From the NCBI RefSeq assembly GCF_012952065.1, contig NZ_JABCJJ010000016.1, positions 1 through 64,000 on the forward strand: 64,000 bases of DNA. The letters run 5' to 3'. How positions within the stretch are numbered: position 1 is the stretch's first letter; the number at the start of each line of letters is the position of its first letter. The notes under the pieces were generated by a model. That model did not search any database, was not told the DNA's origin, and saw only the letters and a program-made list of their open reading frames with translations. Of this stretch, positions 9,999-20,944 are shown in pieces. A program made the translations under genes and the position numbers. The DNA is from Cellulomonas fimi (GTDB lineage: Bacteria; Actinomycetota; Actinomycetes; Actinomycetales; Cellulomonadaceae).

Positions 9999-10894
9999 CG
10001 GTCGATCGTACGGTCCGCGGACCGCACGCCGGCCGCAAGGCCTTCCGCGACCTTCGTGAGCGCAGCCAGGCCCGCCGCACGGTCCTGCGCCTCGAGCAAC
10101 GGGCGCACGAACGCCGTCCCGACGATCACGCCGTCCGCGAACGACGCCACGTCCGCTGCCTGCTCGGGACGGGAGACGCCGAGACCCACGCAGACGAGGT
10201 CCGCGCCGGCGGCGCGGGTGTCCGCGACCAGCGCGGCGGCGCGGGTCCCGAGCGTCGTCCGCTCACCCGTGACGCCCATGGTCGACGCCGCGTACACGAA
10301 GCCCCGCGTCGCGGCAGCGGTGGAGGCCAGCCGCTCGGGGGTCGAGCTCGGCGCGACGAGGAACACGCGGTCCAGATCGTGCCGGTCCGAGGCCTCGATC
10401 CACGCGCCGGCCTCGTCCGGGATCAGGTCCGGCGTGATCAGCCCTGCGCCCCCCGCGGCGGCGAGGTCACGCGCGAACGCGTCGACCCCGTACCGCAGGA
10501 CGGGGTTGAAGTACGTCATGACGAGGACCGGCGCACCCGTCGCGGCGATCTCCTCGACCGCGCCGAACACCTGGCGGACGCGGGTCCCGCCGGCCAACGC
10601 CCGCTCCACCGCGCTCTGGATGACGGGCCCGTCCATCACGGGATCGGAGTACGGCAGGCCGATCTCGACGATGTCGACCCCCGCCGCGACCATGGCCTTC
10701 GCCGCGTCGACCGAGCCCGCGAGGTCGGGGAACCCGAGCGGCAGGTATCCCACGAGGGCCGCGCGGCCCTCGGCCCGCAGCTCCCGGAGGCGCTCCGCAG
10801 TCCTGCTCGCGGGCCCTGCCGACGACGTCACCCTGCTCGTCTCACGGCTCGTCTCACGGCTCGTCCCAGGGCTCGTCTCAGGGCTCGTGCTCAC
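9995..10894 (-). CDS. trpA: Tryptophan synthase, alpha subunit
   Basis: The alpha subunit cleaves indole-3-glycerol phosphate to indole and glyceraldehyde 3-phosphate; indole tunnels to TrpB. The TIM-barrel signatures are [21 protein letters not shown] (catalytic Glu and Asp) and TPDLIPDEA. The GTG at 10892-10894 overlaps the trpB stop as GTGA, giving 299 residues. This start adds a Thr/Ser-rich N-terminal segment built from 12-bp repeats. A GTG at 10829-10831 would give a protein closer to the family length, so the true start is uncertain. Confidence 0.95.
   Translation of the reverse strand: MSTSPETSPGTSRETSRETSRVTSSAGPASRTAERLRELRAEGRAALVGYLPLGFPDLAGSVDAAKAMVAAGVDIVEIGLPYSDPVMDGPVIQSAVERALAGGTRVRQVFGAVEEIAATGAPVLVMTYFNPVLRYGVDAFARDLAAAGGAGLITPDLIPDEAGAWIEASDRHDLDRVFLVAPSSTPERLASTAAATRGFVYAASTMGVTGERTTLGTRAAALVADTRAAGADLVCVGLGVSRPEQAADVASFADGVIVGTAFVRPLLEAQDRAAGLAALTKVAEGLAAGVRSADRTIDR
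10835..10882. repeat. Four 12-bp in-frame repeats at trpA 5' end
   Basis: GCTCGTCTCACG-like units start at 10835, 10847, 10859 and 10871, with a partial fifth. In the minus-strand frame they encode E/G-T-S-R/P repeats in the N-terminal extension of TrpA. Confidence 0.85.
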
Positions 10895-12156
10895 AGCTGC
10901 TCCCCCGGGATCTCGGCGACCTTCTCGGCAGGGTCGTCGTCGAGCAGGTCGAACCAGCGCGCGGCGGTCTCGACGTCCTTGTCGCCGCGCCCGGAGAGGT
11001 TCACGAGCACGACGGCGTCGGGGCCGAGCTCGCGACCGACCTCGATCGCGCCCGCCAGCGCGTGCGCGGACTCGATGGCCGGGATGATCCCCTCGGTGCG
11101 GCAGAGCACCTGGAACGCGTCCATCGCCTGGGCGTCGGTGATCGGCCGGTACTCGGCGCGGTGGATGCTCGCGAGCCACGAGTGCTCAGGGCCGACGCCG
11201 GGGTAGTCGAGGCCCGCGGAGATCGAGTGGCTCTCCATGGTCTGGCCGTCCTCGTCCTGCAGGAGGAACGAGCGTGCGCCGTGGAGCACGCCGGGAGCGC
11301 CCGCGGTGATGGTGGCCGCGTGCCGGCCGGTGTCGACGCCGTCGCCCGCGGCCTCGAGGCCGAGCAGGCGGACCCCCGGGTCGTCCAGGAACGCGTGGAA
11401 GATCCCGATGGCGTTCGAGCCGCCGCCGACGCACGCCGCGACGACGTCGGGCAGCCGGCCGACCAGGTCGAGCACCTGCTCACGCGCCTCCTCCCCGATG
11501 ATGCGCTGGAGGTCGCGGACCATCGCGGGGAACGGGTGCGGACCCGCGACCGTCCCGAAGACGTAGTTGGTGGTCTCGACATTCGTGACCCAGTCGCGCA
11601 GCGCCTCGTTGATCGCGTCCTTGAGCGTGCGCGAGCCGGTGCGCACGGGCACGACCTCTGCGCCCAGCAGCCGCATGCGTGCGACGTTGAGGGCCTGGCG
11701 CCGGGTGTCCTCCTCGCCCATGTAGATCACGCACTCGAGGTCGAACAGGGCCGCCGCGGTCGCGGTCGCGACCCCGTGCTGTCCGGCACCCGTCTCGGCG
11801 ATCACCCGGGTCTTGCCGATGCGCTTGGTGAGCAGTGCCTGGCCGAGCACGTTGTTAATCTTGTGCGACCCCGTGTGGTTGAGGTCCTCGCGCTTGAGGA
11901 TCACCCGTGCACCCCCGGCGTGCTGGGCGAACCGGGGCACCTCCGTGACGATGCTCGGCCGGCCGGTGTACGTGCGGTGCAGCCGCATCAGCTCACCGGT
12001 GAACGCCGGGTCCACCTTGGCCTTCTGGTACTCGAGGTCGAGCTCGTCGAGTGCCGCGATGAGCGCCTCCGGGACGAACCGACCCCCGAACTCCCCGAAG
12101 TACGGTCCCTCGTTCGTCGCGAGGGAGTCGCGCAGGCGTGCCTGGTCCAGCTCCAC
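10891..12156 (-). CDS. trpB: Tryptophan synthase, beta subunit
   Basis: The 421-residue PLP enzyme condenses indole with serine to make tryptophan. The PLP-lysine motif [10 protein letters not shown] is present at about residues 92-101, with [10 protein letters not shown], the glycine-rich phosphate loop [10 protein letters not shown] and the C-terminal serine region LSGRGDKD. The GTG start follows AAGGAG with a spacing of 6. It lies 27 bp downstream of trpC and overlaps trpA by 4 bp. Confidence 0.97.
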   Translation of the reverse strand: MELDQARLRDSLATNEGPYFGEFGGRFVPEALIAALDELDLEYQKAKVDPAFTGELMRLHRTYTGRPSIVTEVPRFAQHAGGARVILKREDLNHTGSHKINNVLGQALLTKRIGKTRVIAETGAGQHGVATATAAALFDLECVIYMGEEDTRRQALNVARMRLLGAEVVPVRTGSRTLKDAINEALRDWVTNVETTNYVFGTVAGPHPFPAMVRDLQRIIGEEAREQVLDLVGRLPDVVAACVGGGSNAIGIFHAFLDDPGVRLLGLEAAGDGVDTGRHAATITAGAPGVLHGARSFLLQDEDGQTMESHSISAGLDYPGVGPEHSWLASIHRAEYRPITDAQAMDAFQVLCRTEGIIPAIESAHALAGAIEVGRELGPDAVVLVNLSGRGDKDVETAARWFDLLDDDPAEKVAEIPGEQL

Positions 12157-12183
12157 GGCGTGCTCCTTGGTGGTCTCGTTCGG

Positions 12184-12996
12184 TCAGTGCCGCACAGCGC
12201 GCAGCGACGGGTGCGCGCCTGCGGCGACGAGGTCCGCGACCGACTCGCGCGGGGCGTCGTCGGTCACGAGCGCCTCGCCCACCAGCACGGCGTCCGCACC
12301 GGAGCGGGCGAAGTCCATCACGTCGTGCGGGCCGCGCACGCCCGACTCGGCGATGCGGACGATGCCGTCCGGGATCAGCGGGGCGACCCGTGCGAAGGTG
12401 CCGCGGTCGACCTCGAGCGTCTTGAGGTTGCGGGCGTTGACCCCGATGACGCGGGCGCCCGCGTCGACCGCGCGCGCGACCTCCTCCGGGCCGTGGACCT
12501 CGACGAGGGCCGTCATGCCGAGGGAGTGGACCCGCTCGATGTAGGACGTGAGAACCGTCTGCTCGAGCGCCGCGACGATCAGCAGGACGAGGTCGGCGCC
12601 GTGCGCCCGCGCCTCCCAGATCTGGTACGGCGAGACGACGAAGTCCTTGCGGAGCACCGGGATGTCGACCGCGCCACGCACCGCATCGAGGTCCGCGAGC
12701 GAGCCACGGAACCGCCGCTGCTCGGTCAGCACGGAGATGACGGCGGCGCCGCCCTTCTCGTACTCGGCGGCCAGCGCGGCGGGGTCGGCGATCGAGGCGA
12801 GCGCGCCGGCGCTGGGGCTCGAGCGCTTGACCTCGGCGATCACCGCCACGGCCTGCTCGTCGCGGAGCCGGCTCAGGCACTCCGTCGCCTCCGGCACGCG
12901 GGCGGCGCGCTCCTTGAGCGCGCTCAGCGGCGTCGCTGCCTCACGTTCGGCGAGGTCCTCCCGGACCCCGGCGAGGATGTCGTCGAGCACGCTCAT
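12184..12996 (-). CDS. trpC: Indole-3-glycerol phosphate synthase
   Basis: This 270-residue TIM-barrel enzyme converts carboxyphenylamino-deoxyribulose phosphate to indole-3-glycerol phosphate, the substrate of TrpA. Characteristic motifs are [31 protein letters not shown] and IAESGV. The ATG at 12994-12996 is preceded by GAGGTGAGG at a good distance. It heads trpC-trpB-trpA-lgt. No trpD or trpF is in the window. Confidence 0.97.
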   Translation of the reverse strand: MSVLDDILAGVREDLAEREAATPLSALKERAARVPEATECLSRLRDEQAVAVIAEVKRSSPSAGALASIADPAALAAEYEKGGAAVISVLTEQRRFRGSLADLDAVRGAVDIPVLRKDFVVSPYQIWEARAHGADLVLLIVAALEQTVLTSYIERVHSLGMTALVEVHGPEEVARAVDAGARVIGVNARNLKTLEVDRGTFARVAPLIPDGIVRIAESGVRGPHDVMDFARSGADAVLVGEALVTDDAPRESVADLVAAGAHPSLRAVRH

Positions 12997-13251
12997 CGTC
13001 GCCTCACCTCCCCCTCGCTGATCGCCGCGCGGTTGCGCGCGGGCCTGGTTCATCGTAGGCCGACCGGCCGGATCACCTGGTGCGAGGCCACTGGCTGGGA
13101 CCGGCGTCCGTCCGAGGCTGCAGGTGGCATCGCCCGGCGCGGTCCGACGAGGTCGTGGGTCGCCCGCAGACCGCCGCAGCCTGCGCGGCCCAGACCGGTG
13201 GGAGCGGGCACGGGGCACGTCGGTAGTGACCCGGGGTGTGCAGGACGCAGG
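12997..13251. other. Gap upstream of trpC
   Basis: No gene is seen. It holds the trpC ribosome site and a short GC palindrome (13025-13030 with 13037-13042). A TACGAT sequence on the minus strand around 13055 could be a -10 element, but no matching -35 or Trp-codon leader peptide is visible. Confidence 0.35.
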
Positions 13252-13283
13252 ACGGCCCGGCCCCTGGGCCGGGGCCGGGCCGT
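13252..13283 (-). terminator. Hairpin after the DUF4190 gene
   Basis: A perfect 13-bp stem (13252-13264 with 13271-13283) closes a 6-nt loop. It lies 36 bp after the stop of the DUF4190 gene on the minus strand and would separate it from trpC. Confidence 0.7.
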
Positions 13284-13318
13284 TCGAGCGATGGAGCGCC
13301 GAGCGCGACCGCGCGGGC

Positions 13319-13876
13319 TCAGAATCCCGAGTCGTAGTTCATCGTGCTGTCCCAGTTGCCCGAGGCGAGGAGCGCGATCACGCCGATGGCGACGAGGACC
13401 CCCAGGACGGTGACGATCCAGCCGATGACGATGCCCGCGGTGGCGAGTCCCGGGTTGTTGGCCTGCCCCTCGGCCGCGGCGCGCTTCGCCTTGTTCCCGA
13501 CGATGATCGCGGGGATGCCCGTGAAGAAGGAGCAGATGAAGAACCCGACGAGCGCGAGGACGAGCGACCAGACCGCGAGGCTGTTCTTGGGGTACGTCCC
13601 GGGCCCGCCGTAGTAGTCGCCCGCTCCGTACTGCGGCTGCGACCCGTAGGCCGGTGGTTGCGACCCGTAGGCCGGTGGCTGGGAACCGTACGCGGGCGGC
13701 TGCGACCCGTAGGCCGGTGGCTGCGACCCGTAGGCCGGTGGTGGGGAACCGTACGGGGGCGGCTGCGAGCCGTAGGCCGGCGGTGTGTCACGGGGGGTGG
13801 ACCCACCCGAGGTGCCGGGCTGCTCCGGCTCGCGGCCTGCTGCGTACGGGTCCTGCGGGGCGTTGGGATCCGACAT
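13319..13876 (-). CDS. DUF4190 membrane protein with Pro-rich repeats
   Basis: The 185-residue protein has a disordered N-terminal half made of AYGSQPP-type heptads (about residues 33-82) and a C-terminal half with two membrane segments ([19 protein letters not shown] and [19 protein letters not shown]). The layout matches actinobacterial DUF4190 proteins, whose function is unknown. Seven 21-bp DNA repeats encode the heptads. It lies between trpC and the HGxxPAAW gene and has its own terminator, so it is probably not functionally tied to tryptophan synthesis. Confidence 0.85.
   Translation of the reverse strand: MSDPNAPQDPYAAGREPEQPGTSGGSTPRDTPPAYGSQPPPYGSPPPAYGSQPPAYGSQPPAYGSQPPAYGSQPPAYGSQPQYGAGDYYGGPGTYPKNSLAVWSLVLALVGFFICSFFTGIPAIIVGNKAKRAAAEGQANNPGLATAGIVIGWIVTVLGVLVAIGVIALLASGNWDSTMNYDSGF
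13640..13786. repeat. Seven 21-bp repeats in the DUF4190 gene
   Basis: Units of exactly 21 bp start at 13640, 13661, 13682, 13703, 13724, 13745 and 13766. Two units (13682 and 13745) form a variant subtype with GGAACCGTACG in place of CGACCCGTAGG. They encode the Tyr/Gly/Ser/Gln/Pro heptads. Confidence 0.9.
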
Positions 13877-13953
13877 CGAACCTCCGTGGGAGCGGGCGAC
13901 CTGCGCGTGGGCCGGTCGCGGACGTGCTGGGGAAGGGACGAGGCCTCAGGCGG

Positions 13954-14262
13954 TCAGTGACCGCGCCCCTCGGCCCGAGCGCGAGCCTGCTTGGCGAGCG
14001 TCTTCTTGCCACCCTGTCCGTAGCCCGCGACCTGGAGGGCCTTGCCGGCCACCAACCCGACCAGGACGACGGCGAGGCCCGCCCAGACCATCGACGGCAC
14101 GGCGATGATCACCCCGACGGCGGACACCACACCGCCGACGAGCACGAGGGTCACGGTGACCCAGGCGGCGAGCGTGTGCCCGTGGTTGGTCCAGGGCACG
14201 GCGGGCGGGAGGTAGGACGTCTCGGAACGGGGCGCGGAGCGCTCCAGGGACGGATCGACCAT
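13954..14262 (-). CDS. HGxxPAAW-type small membrane protein
   Basis: A 102-residue protein with two membrane segments (AAWVTVTLVLVGGVVSAVG and VWAGLAVVLVGLVAGKA) and a basic C-terminus KKTLAKQARARAEGRGH. The motif NHGHTLAAW matches the HGxxPAAW family that sits next to trp genes in many Micrococcales; its function is unknown. The ATG at 14260-14262 was chosen over a GTG at 14290-14292, because a TAGGGT element at 14296-14301 lies only three bases before that GTG and would place the transcript start inside it. Confidence 0.75.
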   Translation of the reverse strand: MVDPSLERSAPRSETSYLPPAVPWTNHGHTLAAWVTVTLVLVGGVVSAVGVIIAVPSMVWAGLAVVLVGLVAGKALQVAGYGQGGKKTLAKQARARAEGRGH

Positions 14263-14451
14263 GACGGAAGAGCCTTTCGTCTGCGGACTCACGGAACCCT
14301 ATCGCCCCACGGGCGAGGGGGGGTCGTCGGCACGCGAGAGGGGCGTCCCACGTGACGCGGTCGTCGTCGGGACCGCGGTGGCGCCGGTCACAGCGCCGGT
14401 GAGCGCAGCGTTCTCGTGCCGGTCGGAGGGTCGTGCCCAGCGACTGCGCCG

Positions 14452-16098
14452 TCAGCCCCGCACCCGCCGGAGCCGCGCCGCCACCTGCACGGCGCGGACG
14501 GCGGCTGCGGCCTTGTTGCGCGACTCCTCGTACTCGAGCGAAGGCACCGAGTCCGCCACGATCCCGCCGCCGGCCTGGACGCTCGCCCGCCCTCGTGCGA
14601 TCAGAGCGGTGCGGATGGCGATGGCCATGTCCATGTTGCCGGCGAAGTCGAAGTAGCCGGCGGTCCCGCCGTAGATCCCGCGCCGCGCGGGCTCGAGCTC
14701 GTCGATCAGCGCCATCGCTCGCGGCTTCGGGGCCCCCGACAGCGTCCCGGCCGGGAAGGTGGCGACCAGCGCGTCGAGCGCCGAGGCGTCCTGACGCAGC
14801 GCACCGACGACGGTCGAGCAGATGTGCATGATGTGGCTGTACCGCTTCACGGCCATGAACTCGATCACCTCGACGCTCGCCGGCTCGCAGACCTTGACCA
14901 GGTCGTTGCGCGAGAGGTCGACGAGCATGATGTGCTCGGCCCGCTCCTTGGGGTCGAGCGCCAGCTCCCCGCCGAGCTCGACGTCCTCGGCCGGGGTCAC
15001 CCCGCGCGGGCGTGAGCCGGCGATCGGGAACGTGACGACCCGGCCGTCGGTGACCTTGCACAGCGTCTCGGGGCTGGACCCGACGACGGCGAAGTCGGCG
15101 CCCTCCGCGTCCCGCAGCTGGAAGTAGTACATGTACGGGCTCGGGTTGATGGTCCGCAGCACGCGGTACACGTCGATCGGGTCGGCCGGGCAGTCCAGGT
15201 CGAGGCGCTGGGACACGACGACCTGGAACACCTCGCCGTCCCGGATCGCCTCCTTGCCCCGGGCCACCGCCGCCTCGAACTCCGCGCGTGTCGAGCGGAA
15301 CTCGAGCGGCGGCTCGGGAGCGTCGACCAGGACGGAGGTCGCGGGCGGCGCGGGGTGCTCGAGCGCGTCCTGCATCGCGTCGAGCCGGCGCACCGCGTCC
15401 GCGTGCGCCTCGTCGACCCGCTCGTCGGTGTCGTCGAAGTTGATCGCGTTCGCGACCAGCCACACGGACCCGTCGAGGTGGTCGACCACGGCGAGGTCCG
15501 ACGCGAGGCAGAGTGTCAGCTCGGGCACGCCGAGCTCGTCCGGCGCGGCCGCCGGGAGCGTGGGCTCCCAGTGCCGGACGACGTCCCACCCGAGCACTCC
15601 CGCAAGGCCCCCGGTCAAGGGTGGCAGACCGGCGACCGCGGGCGTGCGAAGCACCTCGAGCGTGCGGGCGAGGACGTCGATCGGGCTGCCCTCGGTCGGG
15701 ACCCCTGCGGGCACGTCCCCGACCCAGACGGCCTGGTCGTCGCGGACGGTCAGCGTGGCGCGGGACGCGACGCCCACGAACGAGTACCGCGCCCAGCTCC
15801 CGTCGCCCTCGGCCGACTCGAGGATGAACGTGCCCGGACGACCCGCCGCCAGGGTGCGGTAGAGGCCGACCGGCGTGACGTCGTCGGCCAGGAGCCGGCG
15901 GACGACCGGGATCACGCGGCGTTCGGAGGCCAGACCGCGGAACCGGTCGAGCGAGGGCCAGGTGCTGCCCCAGGCGAGGTCGGCCGCCACGTCGGCCACG
16001 GCGTCGGCCACGTCGCCCGTGCGGGGGCCGGCGGCCGTGAAGGGGTCCGTGCCCGTACGGGGGCCCGTGCCCGTGCGGGGGTCCGTGGCGGCGCTCAT
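14452..16098 (-). CDS. trpE: Anthranilate synthase component I
   Basis: This 548-residue enzyme makes anthranilate from chorismate with an amidotransferase partner that is not in the window. The feedback/Trp-binding segment is visible as FILESAEG, and the chorismate-binding domain has [28 protein letters not shown] and [15 protein letters not shown]. The N-terminal 30 residues are a Gly/Thr/Pro/Arg repeat-like extension absent from the core family. The ATG overlaps the hisI stop (ATGA, 16095-16098), so it is coupled to hisI. Confidence 0.96.
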   Translation of the reverse strand: MSAATDPRTGTGPRTGTDPFTAAGPRTGDVADAVADVAADLAWGSTWPSLDRFRGLASERRVIPVVRRLLADDVTPVGLYRTLAAGRPGTFILESAEGDGSWARYSFVGVASRATLTVRDDQAVWVGDVPAGVPTEGSPIDVLARTLEVLRTPAVAGLPPLTGGLAGVLGWDVVRHWEPTLPAAAPDELGVPELTLCLASDLAVVDHLDGSVWLVANAINFDDTDERVDEAHADAVRRLDAMQDALEHPAPPATSVLVDAPEPPLEFRSTRAEFEAAVARGKEAIRDGEVFQVVVSQRLDLDCPADPIDVYRVLRTINPSPYMYYFQLRDAEGADFAVVGSSPETLCKVTDGRVVTFPIAGSRPRGVTPAEDVELGGELALDPKERAEHIMLVDLSRNDLVKVCEPASVEVIEFMAVKRYSHIMHICSTVVGALRQDASALDALVATFPAGTLSGAPKPRAMALIDELEPARRGIYGGTAGYFDFAGNMDMAIAIRTALIARGRASVQAGGGIVADSVPSLEYEESRNKAAAAVRAVQVAARLRRVRG

Positions 16099-16535
16099 CG
16101 GGCTGCCTCGTCCGGGCGCCGGCCCACGACCGCGTCGAGCGCGCCCCCCGCATCGAAGCACGTGCGGGCACCCGTGTGGCACGCCGCCCCGACCTGGTCC
16201 ACCCCTACCAGGAGCGCGTCGCCGTCGCAGTCGAGGGCGACCGAGCGCACGTACTGGGCATGACCCGACGTGTCGCCCTTGCGCCAGTACTCGTTGCGCG
16301 ACCGGCTCCAGAACGTCACGCGCCCCGTGGTCAGCGTGCGCCGCAGCGCCTCGTCGTCCATCCAGCCGAGCATGAGCACCTCGCCGGTGTCGTGCTGCTG
16401 CACGACGGCGGCGACCAGGCCGGCGTCGTCACGCTTCAGCCGGGCGGCGATCTCGGGAGCGAGAGGGGCCTGTGCACCGGCGGGACGTGCGGAGGGGTCA
16501 GGAAGAGGCTGCTCAGGAGGACGCTGGTCAGGCAC
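16095..16535 (-). CDS. hisI: Phosphoribosyl-AMP cyclohydrolase
   Basis: The 146-residue enzyme opens the adenine ring of phosphoribosyl-AMP in histidine synthesis. The active-site motif [19 protein letters not shown] and the zinc cysteines CHTGARTC are present. The GTG start at 16533-16535 is preceded by GGGAGGA. It carries only the cyclohydrolase domain, with no HisE fusion. It leads directly into trpE; hisF lies 3 kb away beyond two other genes. Confidence 0.96.
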   Translation of the reverse strand: MPDQRPPEQPLPDPSARPAGAQAPLAPEIAARLKRDDAGLVAAVVQQHDTGEVLMLGWMDDEALRRTLTTGRVTFWSRSRNEYWRKGDTSGHAQYVRSVALDCDGDALLVGVDQVGAACHTGARTCFDAGGALDAVVGRRPDEAAR

Positions 16536-16570
16536 CCGTCGATCCTCCCACGACCCGGCGTGGACGGGCG

Positions 16571-18475
16571 TCAGCCGTCGCGCACCGCGGCCTGGGCCAC
16601 GTCGTCGTCCGCCGTCCCCGGGTCGGCCTCCGCGACCCGGCGCGCGGTCTCCTGCTCGTACGCCGTGGCCAGCGCCCGGTAGCCCCGGTCGCGCGCGAGG
16701 AGCTCGGCGTGCGTGCCGCGGTCGACCACCCGGCCCCCCTCGAGATGGACCACCTCGTCCGCGAGCAGCACCGACGACATCCGGTAGGCGACCAGCAGCA
16801 CCGTCGGGCCGCTCCCGGTCGGCCCCTGCGCACGCAGGCCGCGCAGGATCTCCTGCTCGATCCGGGGGTCGACGGCGGAGGTCGCGTCGTCGAGCACGAG
16901 AACCCGCGGGCGGCGCACGAGCGCGCGCGCGAGAGCCAGCCGCTGGCGCTGACCGCCGGAGAGGTTGGCGCCGCGCTCCCCGAGCCTCGCGTCGAGCCCG
17001 CCCGGAAGTCGCGCCACCACGCCGTCCACGCGCGCGAGCCGCAGCGCGGCCCACACCTCGTCGTCGGTCGGCGCCGAGGGGTCGCCGTCGTCAGCCAGCG
17101 TGACGTTCGCGCGGACGGTGTCCTCGAACAGGAACGTCGCCTGCGCCACCAGCACGACCCTGCGCGTCAGGTCCGCGGGCGCCACCTCGCGCACGTCGAC
17201 GCCGTCGACCCGGATCGCACCGCTCGTCGGGTCCGAGAGCCTGCTGAGGAGGGACACGAGGGTGGTCTTGCCGGCACCGGTCGGTCCGACCAGGGCGACC
17301 GTGCGCCCGGCCGGCACGTCGATGCTCACCCCGGTGAGCAGCTCCGCGGTGCCCGGGCCGCTCGAGACGCGCACGGCGACGTCGTGCAGCTCGACGCGCG
17401 CACCGTGGCCGTCGCGCCCCGTCGCGGGCAGCGGCGTCGACCCTCGCCCGAGCTCGCCACGAGCGTCGATCACCCGGGAGATCCGCTCATGGCCCACGAG
17501 GGAGCGCGGGAGCTCCCCGAGCACCCAGCCGAACGCCCGCACCGGCACCGCGAGGAGAGTCAGGAGGTACGCGGCGGCGACCACGTCCCCGGTCTCGACC
17601 GCGCCCGCCCGGACGCGCGCGGTGCCCACACCCAGGACGAGGAGCGTGCCGAGACCGGGCAGCAGGTCGATGACCGGGTCGAAGACCGCACGCACCCGGC
17701 CGACCCGCACGTTGGCGTCACGCAGCTCGTGCGTGCGTGCGGTGAACCGCTCCCCCTCGCGTTCGTGCGTCCCGAGGGACTTCACGAGCAACGCGGCCTC
17801 GAAGCTCTCGTGCGCGATCTCGGCCACCTCGGCGCGCAGCTGCTGCGCGCGCGTGATGGCCGGCGACATCCGCCGCTGGAAGACGAGATTCGCCACCACG
17901 GCCAGCGGGAGGACGCTGAGCGCGGCGAGCGCGAGCCAGCCGTCCGCCCGGACGAGCGACACGGTCGCCACCACGAGCATGACCGCGACGCCGAGGGCGT
18001 ACGGCAGCGGGTTGAAGACCGACGTGGCCGCCTCGACGTCCGAGCTCGCGTTGGACAGCAGCTGTCCGGTGGGGTGCCGGCGGTGCCACGACATCGGCAG
18101 GTGGAGGTACTGCCGCGTGACCTGGCGTCGGTGCCGGGCCTGGAGGTCCGCGTAGGCGATCCCGGCGAAGATGCGCCGCAGCGCGACGCCGACGCCCAGC
18201 GTGAGCGCCACGGCGGCGAGCGCCAGGCCCGCGAGCGGCAGCTGGTCGCGGGCGGTCCAGGAGCCGTCCAGCGCGGGGACGACCACGCGGTCCGTGGCGG
18301 CGCCGACCACCTGGCTGACCGCGACCGTCGCTGCGCCGAACACGGCCGACGAGCCGATCGCGAGCACGTACGTCCTCGGCTCGGCGGCGATGCCGCGGAG
18401 CATCAGCTGGACGGACCTGCGTGCGGCCGACCCGGTCAGGGTGTGGGGCCGCGTGCTCGTCGGACGCGCGGGCAC
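16571..18475 (-). CDS. ABC exporter half with degenerate ATP site
   Basis: A 634-residue fused membrane/ATPase half-exporter: about six membrane segments in residues 35-320, then a nucleotide-binding domain. Walker A (GPTGAGKTT) and signature LSGGQRQ are normal. The Walker B is [12 protein letters not shown], so the catalytic Glu is Asp, and the switch-loop His is Tyr (LLVAYRMSS). These changes are typical of the weak half of a heterodimeric exporter, yet no partner lies next to it. The substrate is unknown. It lies 35 bp upstream of hisI on the same strand. Confidence 0.9.
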   Translation of the reverse strand: MPARPTSTRPHTLTGSAARRSVQLMLRGIAAEPRTYVLAIGSSAVFGAATVAVSQVVGAATDRVVVPALDGSWTARDQLPLAGLALAAVALTLGVGVALRRIFAGIAYADLQARHRRQVTRQYLHLPMSWHRRHPTGQLLSNASSDVEAATSVFNPLPYALGVAVMLVVATVSLVRADGWLALAALSVLPLAVVANLVFQRRMSPAITRAQQLRAEVAEIAHESFEAALLVKSLGTHEREGERFTARTHELRDANVRVGRVRAVFDPVIDLLPGLGTLLVLGVGTARVRAGAVETGDVVAAAYLLTLLAVPVRAFGWVLGELPRSLVGHERISRVIDARGELGRGSTPLPATGRDGHGARVELHDVAVRVSSGPGTAELLTGVSIDVPAGRTVALVGPTGAGKTTLVSLLSRLSDPTSGAIRVDGVDVREVAPADLTRRVVLVAQATFLFEDTVRANVTLADDGDPSAPTDDEVWAALRLARVDGVVARLPGGLDARLGERGANLSGGQRQRLALARALVRRPRVLVLDDATSAVDPRIEQEILRGLRAQGPTGSGPTVLLVAYRMSSVLLADEVVHLEGGRVVDRGTHAELLARDRGYRALATAYEQETARRVAEADPGTADDDVAQAAVRDG

Positions 18476-18571
18476 GTCGCTCCTCGCTGATGACGGGTGG
18501 CGGATGGCTGAGGGCGGACGGGATCAGGGGGTGCCGCGATCATCTCACGCACCGCGTGCGACGATGCCGGG

Positions 18572-19225
18572 GTGACCTGGCACCAGATCGAGCGCGCCGC
18601 GCTCGCACACGCCCTCCGCGAGGCGGGCCCCGACGCACCGACGCTGTGCGAGGGCTGGCGCAGCCGGCACCTCGCGGCACACGTCGTCGTCCGTGAGACC
18701 CAGCCGACCGCCGCGGCGGGGATCGCGGTACCCGCCCTCGCGGCGCGGACCGAGCGCGCGATCCAGCAGGTCGCGGGTCCGGCGACGGATCCCGAGGGCT
18801 ATGCCGACCTCGTCTCGCGGGTCGCCGCGGGCCCCGGTCGGCTCAACCCCATGAGCTGGTCCAGGATCGGCGAGGGCGCGAACCTCCTCGAGTTCTTCGT
18901 CCACACCGAGGACGTGCGCCGGGGCACCGGCCCGGTCGAGCCGCTGCCGCTCGACCAGGCGCACGTGGACGCCCTGTGGCGCCGCCTGGTCCGCAGTGCA
19001 CCCCTGTTGTACCGGCGCGCGCCGGTCGGCGTCGTGCTCGTGGTCCCGGGCGGCCCGCGGCGCGCGGTCCGGCGGCCGACGGGAGAGCACGGGACCGTCG
19101 TCGTACGCGGCGAGGTCGCCGAGCTCGTCCTGCACGCGTTCGGCCGCGGGCGTGCCGCACGGGTCGACGTGCTGGGCGACCCCGACGACGTCGCCGAGCT
19201 CGAGCGCACCACCGGCGGCCCGTGA
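18572..19225 (+). CDS. TIGR03085-type mycothiol-dependent isomerase-like protein
   Basis: The 217-residue protein resembles the actinobacterial TIGR03085 / mycothiol-dependent maleylpyruvate isomerase fold (DinB-like four-helix bundle). It opens with HQIERAALAHALREAGPDAPTLCEGW, has the LAAHVVVRE helix and the FFVHTEDVRRG segment that supplies metal-binding His residues. The actual reaction is unknown. The start is a GTG without a clear ribosome site. It is divergent from the ABC half and converges on hisF; the mycothiol ligase gene mshC is also in the window. Confidence 0.78.
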   Translation: MTWHQIERAALAHALREAGPDAPTLCEGWRSRHLAAHVVVRETQPTAAAGIAVPALAARTERAIQQVAGPATDPEGYADLVSRVAAGPGRLNPMSWSRIGEGANLLEFFVHTEDVRRGTGPVEPLPLDQAHVDALWRRLVRSAPLLYRRAPVGVVLVVPGGPRRAVRRPTGEHGTVVVRGEVAELVLHAFGRGRAARVDVLGDPDDVAELERTTGGP

Positions 19226-19262
19226 CGCGTCGGCGGGCGGGGCGGCGGGCGGGGCGGCGGGC

Positions 19263-20033
19263 TCAGCGGACGACGACGCCCGCCGCCCGCAGGTGGTCCT
19301 TGACCTGACCGACCGTGAGCGTACCGAAGTGGAACACGCTCGCGGCGAGCACGGCGTCGGCACCGGAGCGGGCGGCCTCGACGAAGTGCTCGGGAGTGCC
19401 CGCTCCCCCGCTCGCGATGAGCGGCACGCCGACCTGGGCCCGCACCGCGCGCAGCATCTCGAGGTCGAAACCGGCCGTCGTCCCGTCGGCGTCCATCGAG
19501 TTGAGCAGGATCTCCCCCGCACCGAGCTCGGCGCCCCGCGCGGCCCACTCGACCGCGTCGATGCCCGTGCCCCGGCGTCCGCCGTACGTCGTGACCTCGT
19601 ACCCGGACGGCGTGGTGGTCTCCCCCGTGACGCGGCGCGCGTCGACGGAGAGCACGAGGACCTGGCTGCCGAAGCGCTCGGCGATCTCCGCGATGAGCTC
19701 GGGCCGGGCGATCGCAGCGGTGTTGACCCCGACCTTGTCGGCGCCCGCCCGCAGCAGCCGGTCCACGTCCCGCGTGGTCCGCACACCGCCACCCACGGTC
19801 AGCGGCACGAAGATCTCCTCGGCGGTGCGCCGCACGACGTCGTACGTGGTCTCCCGGTCGCCCGACGAGGCGGACACGTCGAGGAACGTGACCTCGTCTG
19901 CGCCCTCGCGGTCGTACCGGCGGGCCAGCTCGACCGGGTCGCCGGCGTCACGAAGGTTCTCGAAGTTCACGCCCTTGACGACGCGGCCCGCGTCGACGTC
20001 GAGGCACGGGATCACTCGCAGCGCGACCGCCAT
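19263..20033 (-). CDS. hisF: Imidazole glycerol phosphate synthase, cyclase subunit
   Basis: HisF forms imidazole glycerol phosphate and AICAR using ammonia from HisH. The TIM barrel contains the catalytic Asp in [19 protein letters not shown] and the second in [14 protein letters not shown], with the GGGVRT phosphate motif. An ATG at 20031-20033 with GGAGG seven bases upstream was chosen over an in-frame TTG two codons earlier. It begins two bases after the stop of the FKBP gene. HisH and HisA are not present. Confidence 0.97.
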   Translation of the reverse strand: MAVALRVIPCLDVDAGRVVKGVNFENLRDAGDPVELARRYDREGADEVTFLDVSASSGDRETTYDVVRRTAEEIFVPLTVGGGVRTTRDVDRLLRAGADKVGVNTAAIARPELIAEIAERFGSQVLVLSVDARRVTGETTTPSGYEVTTYGGRRGTGIDAVEWAARGAELGAGEILLNSMDADGTTAGFDLEMLRAVRAQVGVPLIASGGAGTPEHFVEAARSGADAVLAASVFHFGTLTVGQVKDHLRAAGVVVR

Positions 20034-20035
20034 CG

Positions 20036-20920
20036 TCAACCCTCCTGCTCTGCCGCGCGGTCCGAGGGGTTGCTCGCCGCGAGGATGTCGACCACCAGCA
20101 CGAGCGTGTCCTCCTCGGCACCGACCGCGCCCCCGGCGCTCGGCGGGATGACGAGCATGACCTGGCTGCCGACGGTCTGCTCGACCAGCCCGTCGGCGAG
20201 GCCCGGCAGCACCCCCGTGCCGAGGTCGAAGGACTTGGGTCCGCCCTGCTGCCAGCTCGAGTCGTACGGCGAGCCGTCGGACCAGCGCACGCCGGTGTAC
20301 TGGACCGTCACCGTCGCGCCCTCCTCGACCTGCGCGCCGTCGCCCTTGATCAGCGCCTGCACGACGAGCTGGTTCGGAGGCTCCCCCTGGGGCGCCGCGA
20401 TGGCGGGTTCGCCGCCGTCGCCGAGGGTCACGGCGGGCAGCCCCTCGCGCGGCTCGACCGGCTCGCCCCAGGCGCGCGTCGGCAGCACGTCGACCACCAT
20501 GACCGACGCAAAGCTCGACGTGTTCGACGTCGCCGGGACGAGCAGCAGGATCCGAGCGCCCACCGACTGGCCCGAGAGCGCGTCGTAGAGGTCCTCGCTC
20601 ACGTTCTCCGGCGTCAGCGTGAACGGCGTCGGCACGTGCGAGTACGTCTCCTCGACGAGCGAGCCGTCCCGCGCGTTCTCGAGCCGGTAGTCCAGGAGCA
20701 CCGGGCCGCCGTCGACGAGGCGCGGTCCCGCCCCCGGCCAGACGACCTCCGACGTGGCGCGCGTGATCGTGAGCGGCGGCGCGTAGCCGAGCACGGGCGC
20801 GCGACCCGCCTCACCCGTCACCTGGACCTCGGGCGGCGCCCCGTCGCTCGCCGTGCAGCCGGCGAGCAGCACGACGGCCCCCAGTGCACTGCCCAGGGCA
20901 GCGGCCAGCAGGCGTCGCAC
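20036..20920 (-). CDS. FKBP-type peptidyl-prolyl isomerase lipoprotein
   Basis: A 294-residue secreted folding factor. The signal peptide ends in a lipobox VLLAGC (Cys at about 22). Two FKBP-like domains follow: a degenerate first one (about 60-150) and a better C-terminal one with [26 protein letters not shown] and [26 protein letters not shown]. The GTG at 20918-20920 follows GAAGGG. It is anchored outside the membrane after lipidation by Lgt. An array of 17-bp repeats lies immediately upstream. Confidence 0.9.
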   Translation of the reverse strand: MRRLLAAALGSALGAVVLLAGCTASDGAPPEVQVTGEAGRAPVLGYAPPLTITRATSEVVWPGAGPRLVDGGPVLLDYRLENARDGSLVEETYSHVPTPFTLTPENVSEDLYDALSGQSVGARILLLVPATSNTSSFASVMVVDVLPTRAWGEPVEPREGLPAVTLGDGGEPAIAAPQGEPPNQLVVQALIKGDGAQVEEGATVTVQYTGVRWSDGSPYDSSWQQGGPKSFDLGTGVLPGLADGLVEQTVGSQVMLVIPPSAGGAVGAEEDTLVLVVDILAASNPSDRAAEQEG

Positions 20921-20944
20921 GTCACACCCTTCGTCGTCCGGAGT

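Noticed and set aside
14340-14451. Trp attenuator or leader peptide near trpE/trpC
   Set aside because: No short frame with tandem Trp codons was found upstream of trpC, and trpE is coupled to hisI. The repeated GCGCCGGT near 14392 is only a short direct repeat.
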